DNA of 64,000 nucleotides from positions 186,001 to 250,000 of the forward strand of contig NZ_FYEA01000004.1 of the NCBI RefSeq assembly GCF_900187605.1, given 5' to 3'. The stretch comes from Pseudomonas sp. Irchel 3H7 (GTDB lineage Bacteria > Pseudomonadota > Gammaproteobacteria > Pseudomonadales > Pseudomonadaceae). The translations under genes were made by a program, and so were the position numbers. Positions 1-8,504 of this stretch are shown here, piece after piece (within the stretch, counting starts at the first letter, position 1; each line of letters starts with the position of its first letter). The notes under the pieces were generated by a model that was not told the origin of the DNA, did no database searches, and saw only the letters and a list, made by a program, of their open reading frames with translations.

Positions 1-984
1 GCAGCCTGCCTGGGTGTTGGCGCAATACTGCTGGTGTTCGCCGATTATTTCCCGCGCAGCGTCGCCCAACGGTATCCGGATGCGGTGCTGGCATTTGGCA
101 ATACCTTGTTGGCGGTGCCGCTGAAGATTATTTATCCGGTTGCCTGGCTGTTCAGCCGCGTCAGCGGATTGCTCATGCGCCCGTTTGCGCGCAAAACCCA
201 AGTGGTGCAGCAGAGCGAAGACGATCTGCCTTCTGATCGTCACGATGATCCCGAGCATCCCGTTCACGCTCACCCGGTTTCCGGTATTCATGCGTTGGAC
301 AACATCACGGTCAACGACATTCTGGTGCCACGCAGTGACGTCGACGGCATCAACCTCGACGATTCGATCGAAGAAATCATCGAACAACTGCGCCACAACA
401 AGCGCACCCGCCTGCCGGTGTTTCACAGCGACATCAATCAGGTTGAAGCGGTGCTCAACACCCGGCAGATCCGCCATCTGCTGAACAACGCTGATCTGAC
501 CCGCGAAGCCCTGCTGGCCGCCAGTTACGAACCGTACTTCGTGCCGGAAAGCACACCGTTGCAACTGCAGTTGCTGAACTTCCACAAGCAGCAACGGCGC
601 TTGGGCATGGTGGTGGATGAGTACGGTGAAGTGCTCGGCATCGTGACACTGGAAGACATTCTCGAAGAAATCGTCGGCGAATTTGAGAGCGAGCACAGCC
701 TGGATAACCCGCATATTCATCCGCAGACTGACGGGCGGATGGTGATTGATGGCACGGCTTCGATTCGCGAATTGAACAAATGTCTGGGTTGGCATTTGCC
801 GAGTGATGGGCCGAAGACGCTGAACGGGTTGGTGACTGAGGCGCTGGAAACGATTCCGGCGAGTGCGGTTTGTTTGAAGATCGGGCGTTATCGACTGGAG
901 ATTCTTGAGACTGAGGAGAACCGGGTGAGCAAAGTGCTGATCTGGCATACCTCGTCTGTGCCTGCTTTGGTGCCGGCCAGGTAA
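1..984 (+). CDS. CBS-domain transporter-associated protein, HlyC/CorC family (5' end outside window)
   Basis: The reading frame is open from the first base, so the gene begins upstream and only its C-terminal part is seen. A hydrophobic stretch at the left edge is probably the end of a DUF21/CNNM membrane domain. Two CBS domains follow (about nt 316-480 and 526-690; the second contains VVDEYGEVLGIVTLEDILEE), then a CorC_HlyC domain (about nt 724-948, with LNGLVTEALETIP). Proteins of this architecture are inner-membrane proteins linked to magnesium and cobalt export or resistance; the substrate cannot be read here. The GTG at 34 is internal and unlikely to be a real start. A REP hairpin follows the stop codon directly. 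Confidence 0.85.
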   Translation, partial: AACLGVGAILLVFADYFPRSVAQRYPDAVLAFGNTLLAVPLKIIYPVAWLFSRVSGLLMRPFARKTQVVQQSEDDLPSDRHDDPEHPVHAHPVSGIHALDNITVNDILVPRSDVDGINLDDSIEEIIEQLRHNKRTRLPVFHSDINQVEAVLNTRQIRHLLNNADLTREALLAASYEPYFVPESTPLQLQLLNFHKQQRRLGMVVDEYGEVLGIVTLEDILEEIVGEFESEHSLDNPHIHPQTDGRMVIDGTASIRELNKCLGWHLPSDGPKTLNGLVTEALETIPASAVCLKIGRYRLEILETEENRVSKVLIWHTSSVPALVPAR

Positions 985-985
985 A

Positions 986-1036
986 AGATCAAAAGATCGC
1001 AGCCTTCGGCAGCTCCTACCCTGCGATCTTTTGCTC
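986..1036. repeat. REP element (family A)
   Basis: Contains agatcgcagccttcggcagc followed by tcctaccctgcgatcttttg, so the arm gatcgcag is mirrored by ctgcgatc. It lies 1 nt after the stop of the CorC-like gene. The same core recurs at about eleven other sites in the window. Confidence 0.85.
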
Positions 1037-1252
1037 TTGTTTGATCGTTAGCCCCCTTCCTATAATCAAATCAGCTTACCCAAGCCCCGCCAAACCGCGT
1101 GCTTACCCCGCACCCGACAGGTTTCGGCCATTTCATATGCAATCCGGCGACTGTTCCTACCTGAAACAGCGACCGCGCCTCATCCCACATCCCTGGGTGC
1201 TCGACCATAATAATTCGCTCCAACGGAGCTCATGACTGTCAGGGATCACCGC

Positions 1253-2569
1253 ATGACGACCAGTACCGCTTTCAGCGACACCGCGCCTGCCCAACCGACC
1301 AACTCCGCCACCCGCGTGGCGACGGCGAGTTTTATCGGCACCGCGATCGAGTTCTACGATTTCTACGTTTACGCCACCGCCGCCGCGCTGGTGATCGGGC
1401 CGGTATTCTTTCCGCAGACGTCCGGCACGGCGCAGATGCTCTCGGCGTTTCTTACTTTCGGCATCGCATTTCTGGCCCGACCGCTGGGCTCCGCGCTGTT
1501 CGGCCACTTCGGCGACCGTATCGGGCGCAAGTCGACACTGGTCGCATCCTTGCTGTTGATGGGCGTGTGTACGACGCTGATCGGCGTGCTGCCGGGTTAC
1601 GCCACGATTGGCGCGTGGGCACCGATTCTGCTGTGCGTGCTGCGCTTCGGGCAGGGGCTGGGATTGGGTGGCGAATGGGGCGGTGCCGCCCTGCTGGCCA
1701 CGGAAAACGCGCCGAAAGGCAAACGCGCGTGGTTCGGTATGTTTCCGCAGCTTGGTCCTTCGATTGGTTTTCTCGCGGCCAACGGCTTATTTCTAACCCT
1801 GGCCATGACTCTCGATGACGAGCAGTTCCGCAGTTGGGGCTGGCGGATTCCGTTTCTGCTCAGCGCAGCGCTGGTGATGGTCGGTCTTTATGTGCGATTG
1901 AAACTGCATGAAACACCGGTGTTCGCCAACGCCATCGCCCGTCAGGAACGGGTGAAGGTGCCGCTGGTCGAGCTGTTCAGCCAGTATTGGGCGCCGACAC
2001 TGCTGGGCGCGGCGGCGATGGTGGTCTGTTATGCGCTGTTCTATATCTCGACGGTGTTTTCCCTGAGTTACGGGGTTTCCACACTTGGCTATAGCCGCGA
2101 AACCTTCCTCGGATTGCTGTGCTTTGCCGTTTTGTTCATGGCCGCTGCGACACCGCTTTCAGCTTGGGCCAGCGACCGTTACGGGCGCAAACCGGTGCTG
2201 ATCATTGGTGGCGTGCTGGCGATTCTGTCTGGATTTCTGATGGAGCCGTTACTGACTCAGGGTTCGACCTGGGGTGTGGCGCTGTTTCTGTGCATCGAGC
2301 TGTTTTTGATGGGCGTGACATTTGCACCGATGGGCGCACTGTTGCCTGAGCTGTTTCCGACCCACGTGCGTTATACCGGCGCTTCGGCGGCGTATAACCT
2401 GGGCGGCATTGTCGGGGCCTCGGCGGCACCGTTCTTCGCACAGAAGCTGGTAGCGATGGGTGGTTTGAGTTATGTCGGCGGGTATGTGTCAGCGGCGGCG
2501 GTGCTGAGTTTGATTGCGGTGCTGTGTTTGAAAGAAACGCGCAATAACGATCTGAATCAGGTTGCCTGA
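1253..2569 (+). CDS. MFS transporter, metabolite:H+ symporter (MHS/ShiA-ProP-like) family
   Basis: An integral inner-membrane protein of about 438 residues with the hydrophobicity pattern of twelve helices. The loop between helices 2 and 3 carries GHFGDRIGRKSTL, the MFS signature, and a second copy occurs in the other half as SDRYGRKPVL. The N-terminus (ASFIGTAIEFYDFYVYATAA) and RFGQGLGLGGEWGG are typical of the MHS group, which imports small carboxylates, betaines or shikimate with protons. The substrate is not predictable. I prefer the ATG at 1253 because AGGG lies 8 nt upstream; an ATG at 1232 (GGAG only 3 nt away) would add seven residues. It is transcribed alone, between two REP elements. 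Confidence 0.85.
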   Translation: MTTSTAFSDTAPAQPTNSATRVATASFIGTAIEFYDFYVYATAAALVIGPVFFPQTSGTAQMLSAFLTFGIAFLARPLGSALFGHFGDRIGRKSTLVASLLLMGVCTTLIGVLPGYATIGAWAPILLCVLRFGQGLGLGGEWGGAALLATENAPKGKRAWFGMFPQLGPSIGFLAANGLFLTLAMTLDDEQFRSWGWRIPFLLSAALVMVGLYVRLKLHETPVFANAIARQERVKVPLVELFSQYWAPTLLGAAAMVVCYALFYISTVFSLSYGVSTLGYSRETFLGLLCFAVLFMAAATPLSAWASDRYGRKPVLIIGGVLAILSGFLMEPLLTQGSTWGVALFLCIELFLMGVTFAPMGALLPELFPTHVRYTGASAAYNLGGIVGASAAPFFAQKLVAMGGLSYVGGYVSAAAVLSLIAVLCLKETRNNDLNQVA

Positions 2570-2574
2570 CAGAT

Positions 2575-2643
2575 CGCTATCGCGAGCAGGCTCACTCCTA
2601 CAGGGGAACGCATTCCAACTGTAGGAGTGAGCCTGCTCGCGAT
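2575..2643. repeat. REP pair (family B, inverted)
   Basis: atcgcgagcaggctcactcc and its reverse complement ggagtgagcctgctcgcgat face each other across about 25 nt. The pair sits between the convergent MFS and purT genes and could fold as a long hairpin at both 3' ends. Confidence 0.9.
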
Positions 2644-2657
2644 GGACGCGACCCGGT

Positions 2658-3839
2658 TTACAGCTCTACAACAACAGCCTGAGCAGCACGGGTCGCCTTG
2701 GCACGAGCAGCCTCGATCGACTCATCCCGCGCCAGCGCCACGCCCATGCGGCGCTGGCCATTCACTTCTGGCTTGCCAAACAGACGCAATGCCGTGTCCG
2801 GCTCGCTCAACGCCGCGCCGAGGTTGGCGAATGCGGTCTGCGTCGACTGCCCTTCCACCAGAATCACCGCCGAAGCCGATGGCCCGAACTGACGGATCAG
2901 CGGTACCGGCAAGCCCAGAATCGCGCGAGCGTGCAGGGCGAACTGCGACAGATCCTGCGAAATCAATGTCACCAGACCGGTGTCATGCGGACGCGGCGAG
3001 ACTTCGCTGAACCACACCTGATCACCTTTGATGAACAGCTCAACGCCGAACAGACCACGACCGCCCAGCGCTTCAGTCACCGCTTTGGCAACGCGCTCGG
3101 ATTCAGCCAGAGCAATCGGGCTCATGGCCTGAGGCTGCCAGGACTCCTGATAATCGCCCTTCTCCTGACGGTGACCGACCGGCGCGCAGAACGTGGTGCC
3201 GCCAATGTGGCGCACAGTCAGCAAGGTGATTTCGTAATCGAAATCGATGAAACCTTCGATGATCACCCGACCTTTGCCAGCGCGACCGCCTTCTTGCGCG
3301 TAATCCCAGGCTTTCTGCACGTCATCAGTGCTGCGCAACAGGCTCTGGCCTTTGCCCGACGAGCTCATCACCGGTTTGACGACGCATGGGAAACCGAGGT
3401 CCTCAACAGCTTTGCTGTAGTCCTCGAAGGTGTCGGCAAAGTGGTACGGCGAGGTCGGCAGATCCAGCTCTTCAGCGGCCAGACGACGGATGCCTTCGCG
3501 GTTCATGGTCAATTGCGCAGCGCGCGCGGTCGGGATCACGGTGAAGCCTTCGGCTTCCAGCTCGACCAGGGTGGCGGTGGCGATGGCCTCGATTTCCGGC
3601 ACGATGAAGTGCGGCTTCTCGGCTTCGATCACGGCACGCAGGGCGGCGCCGTCGAGCATGTTGATCACGTGGCTGCGATGCGCAACTTGCATGGCCGGCG
3701 CGTTGGCGTAGCGGTCAACGGCGATTACTTCAACGCCCAGGCGTTGCAGCTCGATCACCACTTCCTTGCCCAACTCACCACAGCCACACAGCAATACGCG
3801 GGTCGCGGTTGGCGACAACGGAGTTCCGATACGGGTCAT
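2658..3839 (-). CDS. purT: formate-dependent phosphoribosylglycinamide formyltransferase (GAR transformylase 2)
   Basis: 393 residues, the usual length for PurT. The enzyme makes formyl-GAR from GAR, formate and ATP in the third step of purine synthesis, without folate. The N-terminal nucleotide-binding fold ([20 protein letters not shown]) leads into [13 protein letters not shown], and the ATP-grasp domain carries [16 protein letters not shown]. The C-terminal part keeps the metal- and product-binding segment [13 protein letters not shown]. It is cytoplasmic and monocistronic, and its 3' end converges on a REP pair shared with the MFS gene. The start at 3839 gives the family-typical [11 protein letters not shown]-terminus. 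Confidence 0.97.
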   Translation of the reverse strand: MTRIGTPLSPTATRVLLCGCGELGKEVVIELQRLGVEVIAVDRYANAPAMQVAHRSHVINMLDGAALRAVIEAEKPHFIVPEIEAIATATLVELEAEGFTVIPTARAAQLTMNREGIRRLAAEELDLPTSPYHFADTFEDYSKAVEDLGFPCVVKPVMSSSGKGQSLLRSTDDVQKAWDYAQEGGRAGKGRVIIEGFIDFDYEITLLTVRHIGGTTFCAPVGHRQEKGDYQESWQPQAMSPIALAESERVAKAVTEALGGRGLFGVELFIKGDQVWFSEVSPRPHDTGLVTLISQDLSQFALHARAILGLPVPLIRQFGPSASAVILVEGQSTQTAFANLGAALSEPDTALRLFGKPEVNGQRRMGVALARDESIEAARAKATRAAQAVVVEL

Positions 3840-3939
3840 CTCAGGTCCTCAAAGAAGCGGATCATCGAGGAAAGCAGCGCCAGACGCGCTTTCCATGGGG
3901 AGAAAGCGCGGCATTTTACATGAACCTGAGGGTTTGGCT

Positions 3940-4407
3940 TCAGCCGGCGACAGCCTGTTTGCGCTCACGCCAGGCCATGATCAGCCAGACGGCAGTAACG
4001 CCGGCGAATTTCGACAGCAGAGCAGTGATGATCACCGGCGGCGTCAGCAGGTCGATCATGCCGAAGAAGATGAAGGTATCGAGAGGAATGCTCAGTGCCG
4101 AACTGATCCACAAGCGGTCGCGCAATGGGCGTTTGGTGATGCTGAACACCAGCCAGTCGATGATTTCCGACACCGCGAACGCCGTGGCGCTGGCCAAAGC
4201 GATGGAGGGATCGGAGGTGACGTAGGAGAGCACCAACGCCGCCAGCATCGCCACGACTGCGCCGTGGCCGAAGCGGGTTTGCACCATGTCGCGCAGTATG
4301 AAGACCAGACCGCCCCAGGCCGACCAGATGATGTCCAGGTGCGGCGCGGTGGAGAAGGCGAAGTTGATCAGCACAACGCTGCTGATGTAGGCGATGAGGA
4401 AAATCAT
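3940..4407 (-). CDS. VUT-family (YhhQ-like) membrane protein, possible queuosine-precursor transporter
   Basis: 155 residues, strongly hydrophobic, with about five membrane segments starting at the very N-terminus (MIFLIAYISSVVLINFAF). Segments such as ATAFAVSEIIDWLVFSITKR and SSALSIPLDTFIFFGMIDLL match the VUT/DUF165 group, whose E. coli member YhhQ imports preQ0/preQ1 for queuosine synthesis. Whether this shorter relative does the same is an inference. It lies 100 nt downstream of purT on the same strand, while its own upstream side holds a long composite repeat, so it probably has its own promoter in a crowded interval. Confidence 0.7.
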   Translation of the reverse strand: MIFLIAYISSVVLINFAFSTAPHLDIIWSAWGGLVFILRDMVQTRFGHGAVVAMLAALVLSYVTSDPSIALASATAFAVSEIIDWLVFSITKRPLRDRLWISSALSIPLDTFIFFGMIDLLTPPVIITALLSKFAGVTAVWLIMAWRERKQAVAG

Positions 4408-4454
4408 GGAGGCGACCTGTCAGATTGGCGCACAGGTTACTTGACCGGCAAATC

Positions 4455-4735
4455 AAGAGCCACCCCCTCAACCCAGCCCTCTCCCCCAGGGGGCGAGGGG
4501 GAAAGGGAGCAGATCTTCGTTGAATCGAATCCCGAGTTCGAATCGAGAACGCAGGCCGGTATGGACCGAACAATCAACCCGGTCATTCCCTCCCCCTTCG
4601 GACAAGGGGGAAGGGAGCAGATCGGGGGCTTTTCAAACCTGAGTTCGACTCGGTATGCCAAGTCGGCGTATAGCGTAAGACATCTCGGCCCGTCCCCTCT
4701 CCCTCTGGGAGAGGGCTAGGGTGAGGGCATCCTCA
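4455..4735. repeat. composite GC-rich inverted repeat ('ccctctccc...gggagaggg' type)
   Basis: This 334-bp gene-free gap (4408-4741) is mostly repeat. One copy lies at about 4461-4510 (ccctctcccccagggggcga), a related hairpin at about 4588-4618 (ctcccccttcggacaagggg), and an oppositely oriented copy at about 4692-4728 (ctctccctctgggagagggc). The phrases 'gggagcagatc' and 'ttcgaatcgag/gagttcgactcg' recur between them. I see no gene in it. Confidence 0.7.
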
Positions 4736-4741
4736 AGTCGA

Positions 4742-4951
4742 TCAAGATTTCGAAGGGATCATCCACACCAACCCACTCGCCTTCGCCCGCTCATGACACA
4801 ACCCCAGCACCACCCGGCGTTCGTCATTGCTCATGCGGCCCCAGCGGGTGATCTCCTCGACCGTACGCTGGCAGCCAGTGCAGATGTCAGCCTCATCCAG
4901 CGCACAAATATTCACGCATGGCGAGGCTACTGGTCTTTCTGGCGTGTTCAT
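4742..4951 (-). CDS. DUF1289 family small cysteine-rich protein
   Basis: 69 residues with the family pattern [20 protein letters not shown], followed by [17 protein letters not shown]. Four cysteines (CxxxC and CxxC) suggest a metal or iron-sulfur site; the function of the family is unknown to me. The start codon overlaps the stop of the upstream gamma-carbonic-anhydrase gene in an ATGA arrangement (4948-4951), so the two are translationally coupled and almost certainly one operon. The C-terminus ends near a composite repeat. Confidence 0.85.
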   Translation of the reverse strand: MNTPERPVASPCVNICALDEADICTGCQRTVEEITRWGRMSNDERRVVLGLCHERAKASGLVWMIPSKS

Positions 4952-5472
4952 TCTTCCTGCTCAACCAGATCGCGGGCATAACGCTGCGAGTTATTCACAT
5001 AGTGGGCGGCACTGGCTTCGAGCATTTTCTTCTGCGGCTCGGTCAGCTCGCGCACAACCTTGCCCGGCGAGCCCATCACCAGCGAGCCGTCAGGAATCTC
5101 TTTGCCTTCGCCAATCAGCGAGTTGGCGCCAATGATGCAGTTCTTGCCGATCTTCGCGCCGTTGAGAATCACCGCGTTGATGCCGATCAGGCTGTAATCG
5201 CCCACCGTGCAGCCGTGGAGCATGGCGTTGTGGCCGATGGTCACGCCGGTGCCAATGGTCAGCGGATAGCCCATGTCGGTATGCATCACCGTGCCGTCCT
5301 GCACATTGCTGTTCTTGCCGATCAGGATCAGTTCGTTGTCGCCGCGTAGCACGGCGTTGAACCAGACGTTGGCGCCCTCTTCCAGTTTGACCTTGCCCAC
5401 CAGCACGGCATTGGGCGCGACCCAGCTCTGTGGGTGGGTCTCGACACGGGCGTCGCCCAAACGGTATTTCAT
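4948..5472 (-). CDS. gamma-class carbonic anhydrase family protein (left-handed beta helix)
   Basis: 174 residues, the normal size of bacterial gamma-CA/YrdA-like proteins. Hexapeptide-repeat signatures run through most of it (for example [20 protein letters not shown] and [17 protein letters not shown]). The metal-ligand histidines typical of the family are visible in [11 protein letters not shown] and [13 protein letters not shown]. Members are trimeric and either hydrate CO2 or have lost activity; activity cannot be judged from sequence alone. I chose the ATG at 5472 ([11 protein letters not shown]) because a GAGGAAGA ribosome-binding site lies just before it and the family starts there; an ATG at 5505 would add eleven unusual residues. 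The stop overlaps the DUF1289 start by four bases. Confidence 0.88.
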   Translation of the reverse strand: MKYRLGDARVETHPQSWVAPNAVLVGKVKLEEGANVWFNAVLRGDNELILIGKNSNVQDGTVMHTDMGYPLTIGTGVTIGHNAMLHGCTVGDYSLIGINAVILNGAKIGKNCIIGANSLIGEGKEIPDGSLVMGSPGKVVRELTEPQKKMLEASAAHYVNNSQRYARDLVEQEE

Positions 5473-5517
5473 CTTGTCTTCCTCAGCGCCCACGGTGATG
5501 GCCATTCGAACGATGGC

Positions 5518-6117
5518 TCAGGTGTTAATAAAGCTTTTAGGGGGTTGGTGCAGACTGATCTTGGCGTCATAGAGCAGATTGATCAACTCGACGATCATGA
5601 TCGCCGTCAGCCCCCAGATCTTGTATTCACCAAATCGATAACTCGGCACGTACCAACTGCGGCCCTGATAGTCGATGCGGTGCGTGTGTTCACGGGGGTC
5701 TGCGCGGAAGAATTCCAGCGGCACAGTGAACACCGCGGCAATCTCGGCATCGTTGGCCAGATACTCGACAAAATCGGGGATGACGCCGACATAAGGCGTG
5801 ACCTTGATGCCGTGCAGGGAGATCAGCGGACTGAGCGGGCCGATGATTTCGACCAGGCCGGGCGGCAGACCGATCTCCTCTTCAGCTTCACGCAGCGCGG
5901 TGAAGATCAGATCCGGGTCTTCCGGATCGCGGCGACCACCCGGGAAGGCGACTTCGCCACCGTGGGTCGAAAGCCCGCTGGCGCGCAGGGTCAGTACCAG
6001 TTCCGGTTGGTCACTGCGGGTGATCGGCACCAGAACGGCGGCCTCGGGGAAACGTGTGTCAGTCTCCAGCGTGCGCGGTGTGTGGTTGCTTACCCTATGC
6101 AGTAGCTCGTCCAGCAT
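5518..6117 (-). CDS. Nudix hydrolase, CoA pyrophosphatase-like (NudL type)
   Basis: 199 residues. The Nudix box is complete (GGRRDPEDPDLIFTALREAE then EEIGL), and it is preceded by GLSTHGGEVAFPGG, the LLTxR/UPF0035-type sequence typical of coenzyme A pyrophosphatases. The likely reaction is hydrolysis of CoA or a derivative to 4'-phosphopantetheine and 3',5'-ADP. The C-terminus is helical (GLTAIMIVELINLLYDAK). It is head-to-tail with the gamma-carbonic anhydrase gene 45 nt downstream and diverges from the second Nudix gene. Substrate assignment is family-based. Confidence 0.85.
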   Translation of the reverse strand: MLDELLHRVSNHTPRTLETDTRFPEAAVLVPITRSDQPELVLTLRASGLSTHGGEVAFPGGRRDPEDPDLIFTALREAEEEIGLPPGLVEIIGPLSPLISLHGIKVTPYVGVIPDFVEYLANDAEIAAVFTVPLEFFRADPREHTHRIDYQGRSWYVPSYRFGEYKIWGLTAIMIVELINLLYDAKISLHQPPKSFINT

Positions 6118-6264
6118 GAGTGTTCTCGATCTGTGCCTTACTCTGCATCATGCACCAATCGTTGCGAGCGCCCAAGCCCCCGAAACCCGTCGTGTCGCGA
6201 AACGACAACTTGCCGACCGACACCGCTGCACGCCAAGATAGGCGCAGCATTCAGGAAGCCCAGC

Positions 6265-6816
6265 ATGAAATTTTGCAGCCACTGCGGTAACCCGGTCACC
6301 CAACGCATTCCCGAAGGCGATTCGCGGCTGCGATTTGTCTGTGACAGCTGTCAGACCATTCACTATCAGAACCCCAATATCGTCGCCGGTTGCGTACCGA
6401 CCTGGGGTACAAAAGTGTTGCTCTGCCGCCGCGCCATCGAGCCGCGCCTCGGTTACTGGACCTTGCCCGCCGGTTTCATGGAGAACGGCGAGACCATCGA
6501 ACAGGCCGCCGTACGCGAAACTGCCGAGGAAGCCTGCGCCCGCGTGCGCAACCTGAGCATCTACACATTGATCGATGTGCCGCACATCAGTCAGGTGCAT
6601 GTGTTCTTCCGCGCCGAGTTGGTCGATCTGGACTTCGCCGCCGGCCCCGAGAGCCTCGAAGTGCAACTATTCGACGAAGCCGACATTCCCTGGGACGAGC
6701 TGGCTTTCCGCACGGTGGGGCGTACCTTAGAATGCTTCTTCGCTGATCGGCGTATCGAGGCGTATCCGGTTCGGTCGGAATCGATTCCTCCGTTGGCGCA
6801 GCCGGTCATTATTTAA
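6265..6816 (+). CDS. Nudix hydrolase with N-terminal zinc ribbon
   Basis: 183 residues. The N-terminus holds a four-cysteine zinc ribbon (CSHCGNPV at the start, CDSCQTIHYQNP later), as in NudC-like and related Nudix proteins. The Nudix box follows: GFMENGETIEQAAVRETAEE then ACARV. The start at 6265 has AGGAAG 6 nt upstream and begins exactly at the zinc ribbon; earlier ATGs in this frame give an unsupported N-terminal extension. It diverges from the CoA-pyrophosphatase gene across about 147 nt. Substrate is unknown; nucleotide-diphosphate derivatives are expected from the family. Confidence 0.85.
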   Translation: MKFCSHCGNPVTQRIPEGDSRLRFVCDSCQTIHYQNPNIVAGCVPTWGTKVLLCRRAIEPRLGYWTLPAGFMENGETIEQAAVRETAEEACARVRNLSIYTLIDVPHISQVHVFFRAELVDLDFAAGPESLEVQLFDEADIPWDELAFRTVGRTLECFFADRRIEAYPVRSESIPPLAQPVII

Positions 6817-6841
6817 TCAAGACATTGGCGTGATGGCCGAC

Positions 6842-6871
6842 AAAAAGATCGCAGCCTTCGGCAGCTCCTAC
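6842..6871. repeat. REP element (family A, single)
   Basis: aaaagatcgcagccttcggc followed by agctcctac, just after the Nudix gene stop and before the L,D-transpeptidase gene. No inverted partner is close. Confidence 0.8.
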
Positions 6872-6929
6872 ATGTACACATACCTATAAAATGTTGGTTA
6901 TCTGCGTCACTCCCTGGGGAATCGTTTCA

Positions 6930-7445
6930 ATGCGCTGGTTGCTTGCCCTGTTTTGCCTGTCGTTCGTTACCGTCTCCCAAGCGTCATTCGTGACCACCGT
7001 GACGCCTTCGAATACCCCGCTCATCGAGAAAGTCCTGGTGCTCAAAGCGGCTCATCAACTGCAGTTGATCGCTGACGGCAAGCCGCTGAAGACCTATCGC
7101 ATTTCGCTGGGCAAAGGCGCGAAGAAAGGCCCGAAACTGATAGAGGGTGACAAGCGCACGCCAGAAGGTTTCTATTGGATCGACTGGCGCAAGACCAGCG
7201 ACAAATTCAACCTGTCGATGCACATTTCCTACCCGAACATCAGCGATTCGGCCCGCGCCCGACGTGAAGGCGTCGAGCCCGGCGGCATGATCATGATCCA
7301 CGGCACGCCGGATTCGGAAGAAACCCCGGAAGACCTGTTCCACACCCTCGACTGGACTGACGGCTGCGTCGCCATGCGTAACGTCGACATGCGCGAAGTG
7401 TGGAATCTGGTGCCGGACGGCACGATGGTCGAAATCCGCCCTTAA
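6930..7445 (+). CDS. L,D-transpeptidase family (YkuD/ErfK-like) exported protein
   Basis: 171 residues from the ATG at 6930. The N-terminus MRWLLALFCLSFVTVSQA is a signal peptide, and GGGGA-type bases sit 9 nt upstream, so this start is preferred over the ATG at 6891. The catalytic region contains MIHGTP (His124) and DWTDGCVAMRN (Cys146), the His and Cys of the YkuD domain. Such enzymes act in the periplasm on peptidoglycan, forming 3-3 crosslinks, anchoring lipoproteins or cutting such links; the small single-domain form lacks LysM or other binding domains. It stands alone between REP elements. Confidence 0.88.
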   Translation: MRWLLALFCLSFVTVSQASFVTTVTPSNTPLIEKVLVLKAAHQLQLIADGKPLKTYRISLGKGAKKGPKLIEGDKRTPEGFYWIDWRKTSDKFNLSMHISYPNISDSARARREGVEPGGMIMIHGTPDSEETPEDLFHTLDWTDGCVAMRNVDMREVWNLVPDGTMVEIRP

Positions 7446-7484
7446 CTTCCTCACGACCATTGGTCGGCATTAAAAAATACATCA

Positions 7485-7567
7485 AAAAGATCGCAGCCTG
7501 CGGCAGCTCCTACAAGGGTGATACCACTCTCAACTGTAGGAGCTGCCGCAGGCTGCGATCTTTTGCT
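7485..7567. repeat. REP pair (family A, inverted)
   Basis: aaagatcgcagcctgcggca ... and the complementary tgccgcaggctgcgatcttt are separated by about 30 nt. This copy has 'cctgcgg' where most others have 'ccttcgg'. It lies between the L,D-transpeptidase gene and the nag operator region. Confidence 0.9.
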
Positions 7568-7583
7568 TTTCCTAGCCCACCAC

Positions 7584-7675
7584 TAATACCACTTGAAACC
7601 ACACCCCCTGAATACCGCCAATTCATTAGATATGGCGCTGTTTCATCGCGTTGACATGGTATTCAAGTGGTATTA
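7584..7675. promoter_or_regulatory. probable operator pair of the GntR-type nag regulator
   Basis: TAATACCACTTGAA (7584-7597) and its exact reverse complement TTCAAGTGGTATTA (7662-7675) flank a 64-nt spacer directly upstream of the regulator gene. The downstream site also contains TGGTATT twice (7657 and 7668), one helical turn apart. TGGTAT-type half sites are usual for HutC/NagR-like GntR regulators. The placement suggests autoregulation and control of the nag genes. Confidence 0.65.
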
Positions 7676-7732
7676 ATTTCCGCCCCACAAGCGAGCCACA
7701 ACAATCCTATACTCGCGACGGAAATGCCCTAC

Positions 7733-8464
7733 ATGAACGACCTCCATACCTTACGCCCGGACGACTCTCAGCCGACGCCGCTGTACCTGCAACTGGCACG
7801 CAATCTGGAAGCAGCGATTCATGCCGGGCAGTGGAAGTCCGAGCAGGCGATGCCCTCGGAACGCAACCTCAGCGAGCAACTGGGCATTTCCCGGGTGACT
7901 GCCCGCAAGGCATTGGAAGTCCTCCTCGATCAAGGCCTGATCCGTCGCCTGCAAGGTTCCGGCACGTTCATCACCCCACGCCTCGAACAACCGCTATCGC
8001 GCCTCTCCGGTTTCAGCGAGATGCTGCGCCTCAAGGGCTTCGTGCCCAGCTCGCAATGGCTGGAACGCGAAATCACCCTGCCGACTCATGAAGAATTGAT
8101 CCGCCTCAGCCTGTCGCCGAACGACAAGGTTGCGCGCATGAAGCGTCTGCGCAAAGCCGATGACACGGTCATGGCGATCGAAATGAGCACCCTGCCCGCC
8201 TCGATCATGCCCAAGCCGCAATTGGTCGGCGATTCGCTCTACGAATACCTCGACGGCATCGGCAAACCGATCGTCCGCGCCTTGCAGCACATTCAGGCGA
8301 TCAACGCCTCGGACGAATTCGCCGCGCTGGTCGGCATCGCTCCCGGCACCGCGATGCTGCTGATGACCCGGGTCGGTTATCTGGAAGACAACACGCCGAT
8401 CGAAGTCACCGACACCTATTGCCGCAACGACTACTACGACTTTGTTGCAGAGCTTCGTAGATAA
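7733..8464 (+). CDS. nagR: GntR/HutC-family transcriptional regulator of GlcNAc catabolism (NagR/NagQ-like)
   Basis: 243 residues from the ATG at 7733. An N-terminal winged helix (about residues 10-75, with SERNLSEQLGISRVTARKAL and GSGTFITP) is followed by a UTRA effector domain. It heads the gene cluster for N-acetylglucosamine uptake and breakdown, so by position and family it should be the local repressor, released by a GlcNAc phosphate. A perfect 14-bp inverted repeat pair lies just upstream. A GTG at 7667 and an ATG at 7724 are alternative starts; 7733 has CGGAA at a normal distance. The gene ends 40 nt before nagA. Confidence 0.85.
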   Translation: MNDLHTLRPDDSQPTPLYLQLARNLEAAIHAGQWKSEQAMPSERNLSEQLGISRVTARKALEVLLDQGLIRRLQGSGTFITPRLEQPLSRLSGFSEMLRLKGFVPSSQWLEREITLPTHEELIRLSLSPNDKVARMKRLRKADDTVMAIEMSTLPASIMPKPQLVGDSLYEYLDGIGKPIVRALQHIQAINASDEFAALVGIAPGTAMLLMTRVGYLEDNTPIEVTDTYCRNDYYDFVAELRR

Positions 8465-8504
8465 AGAGCTGCGCCGCTGAGAGCGGCCCAAAGCGAGAAC
8501 CAAA

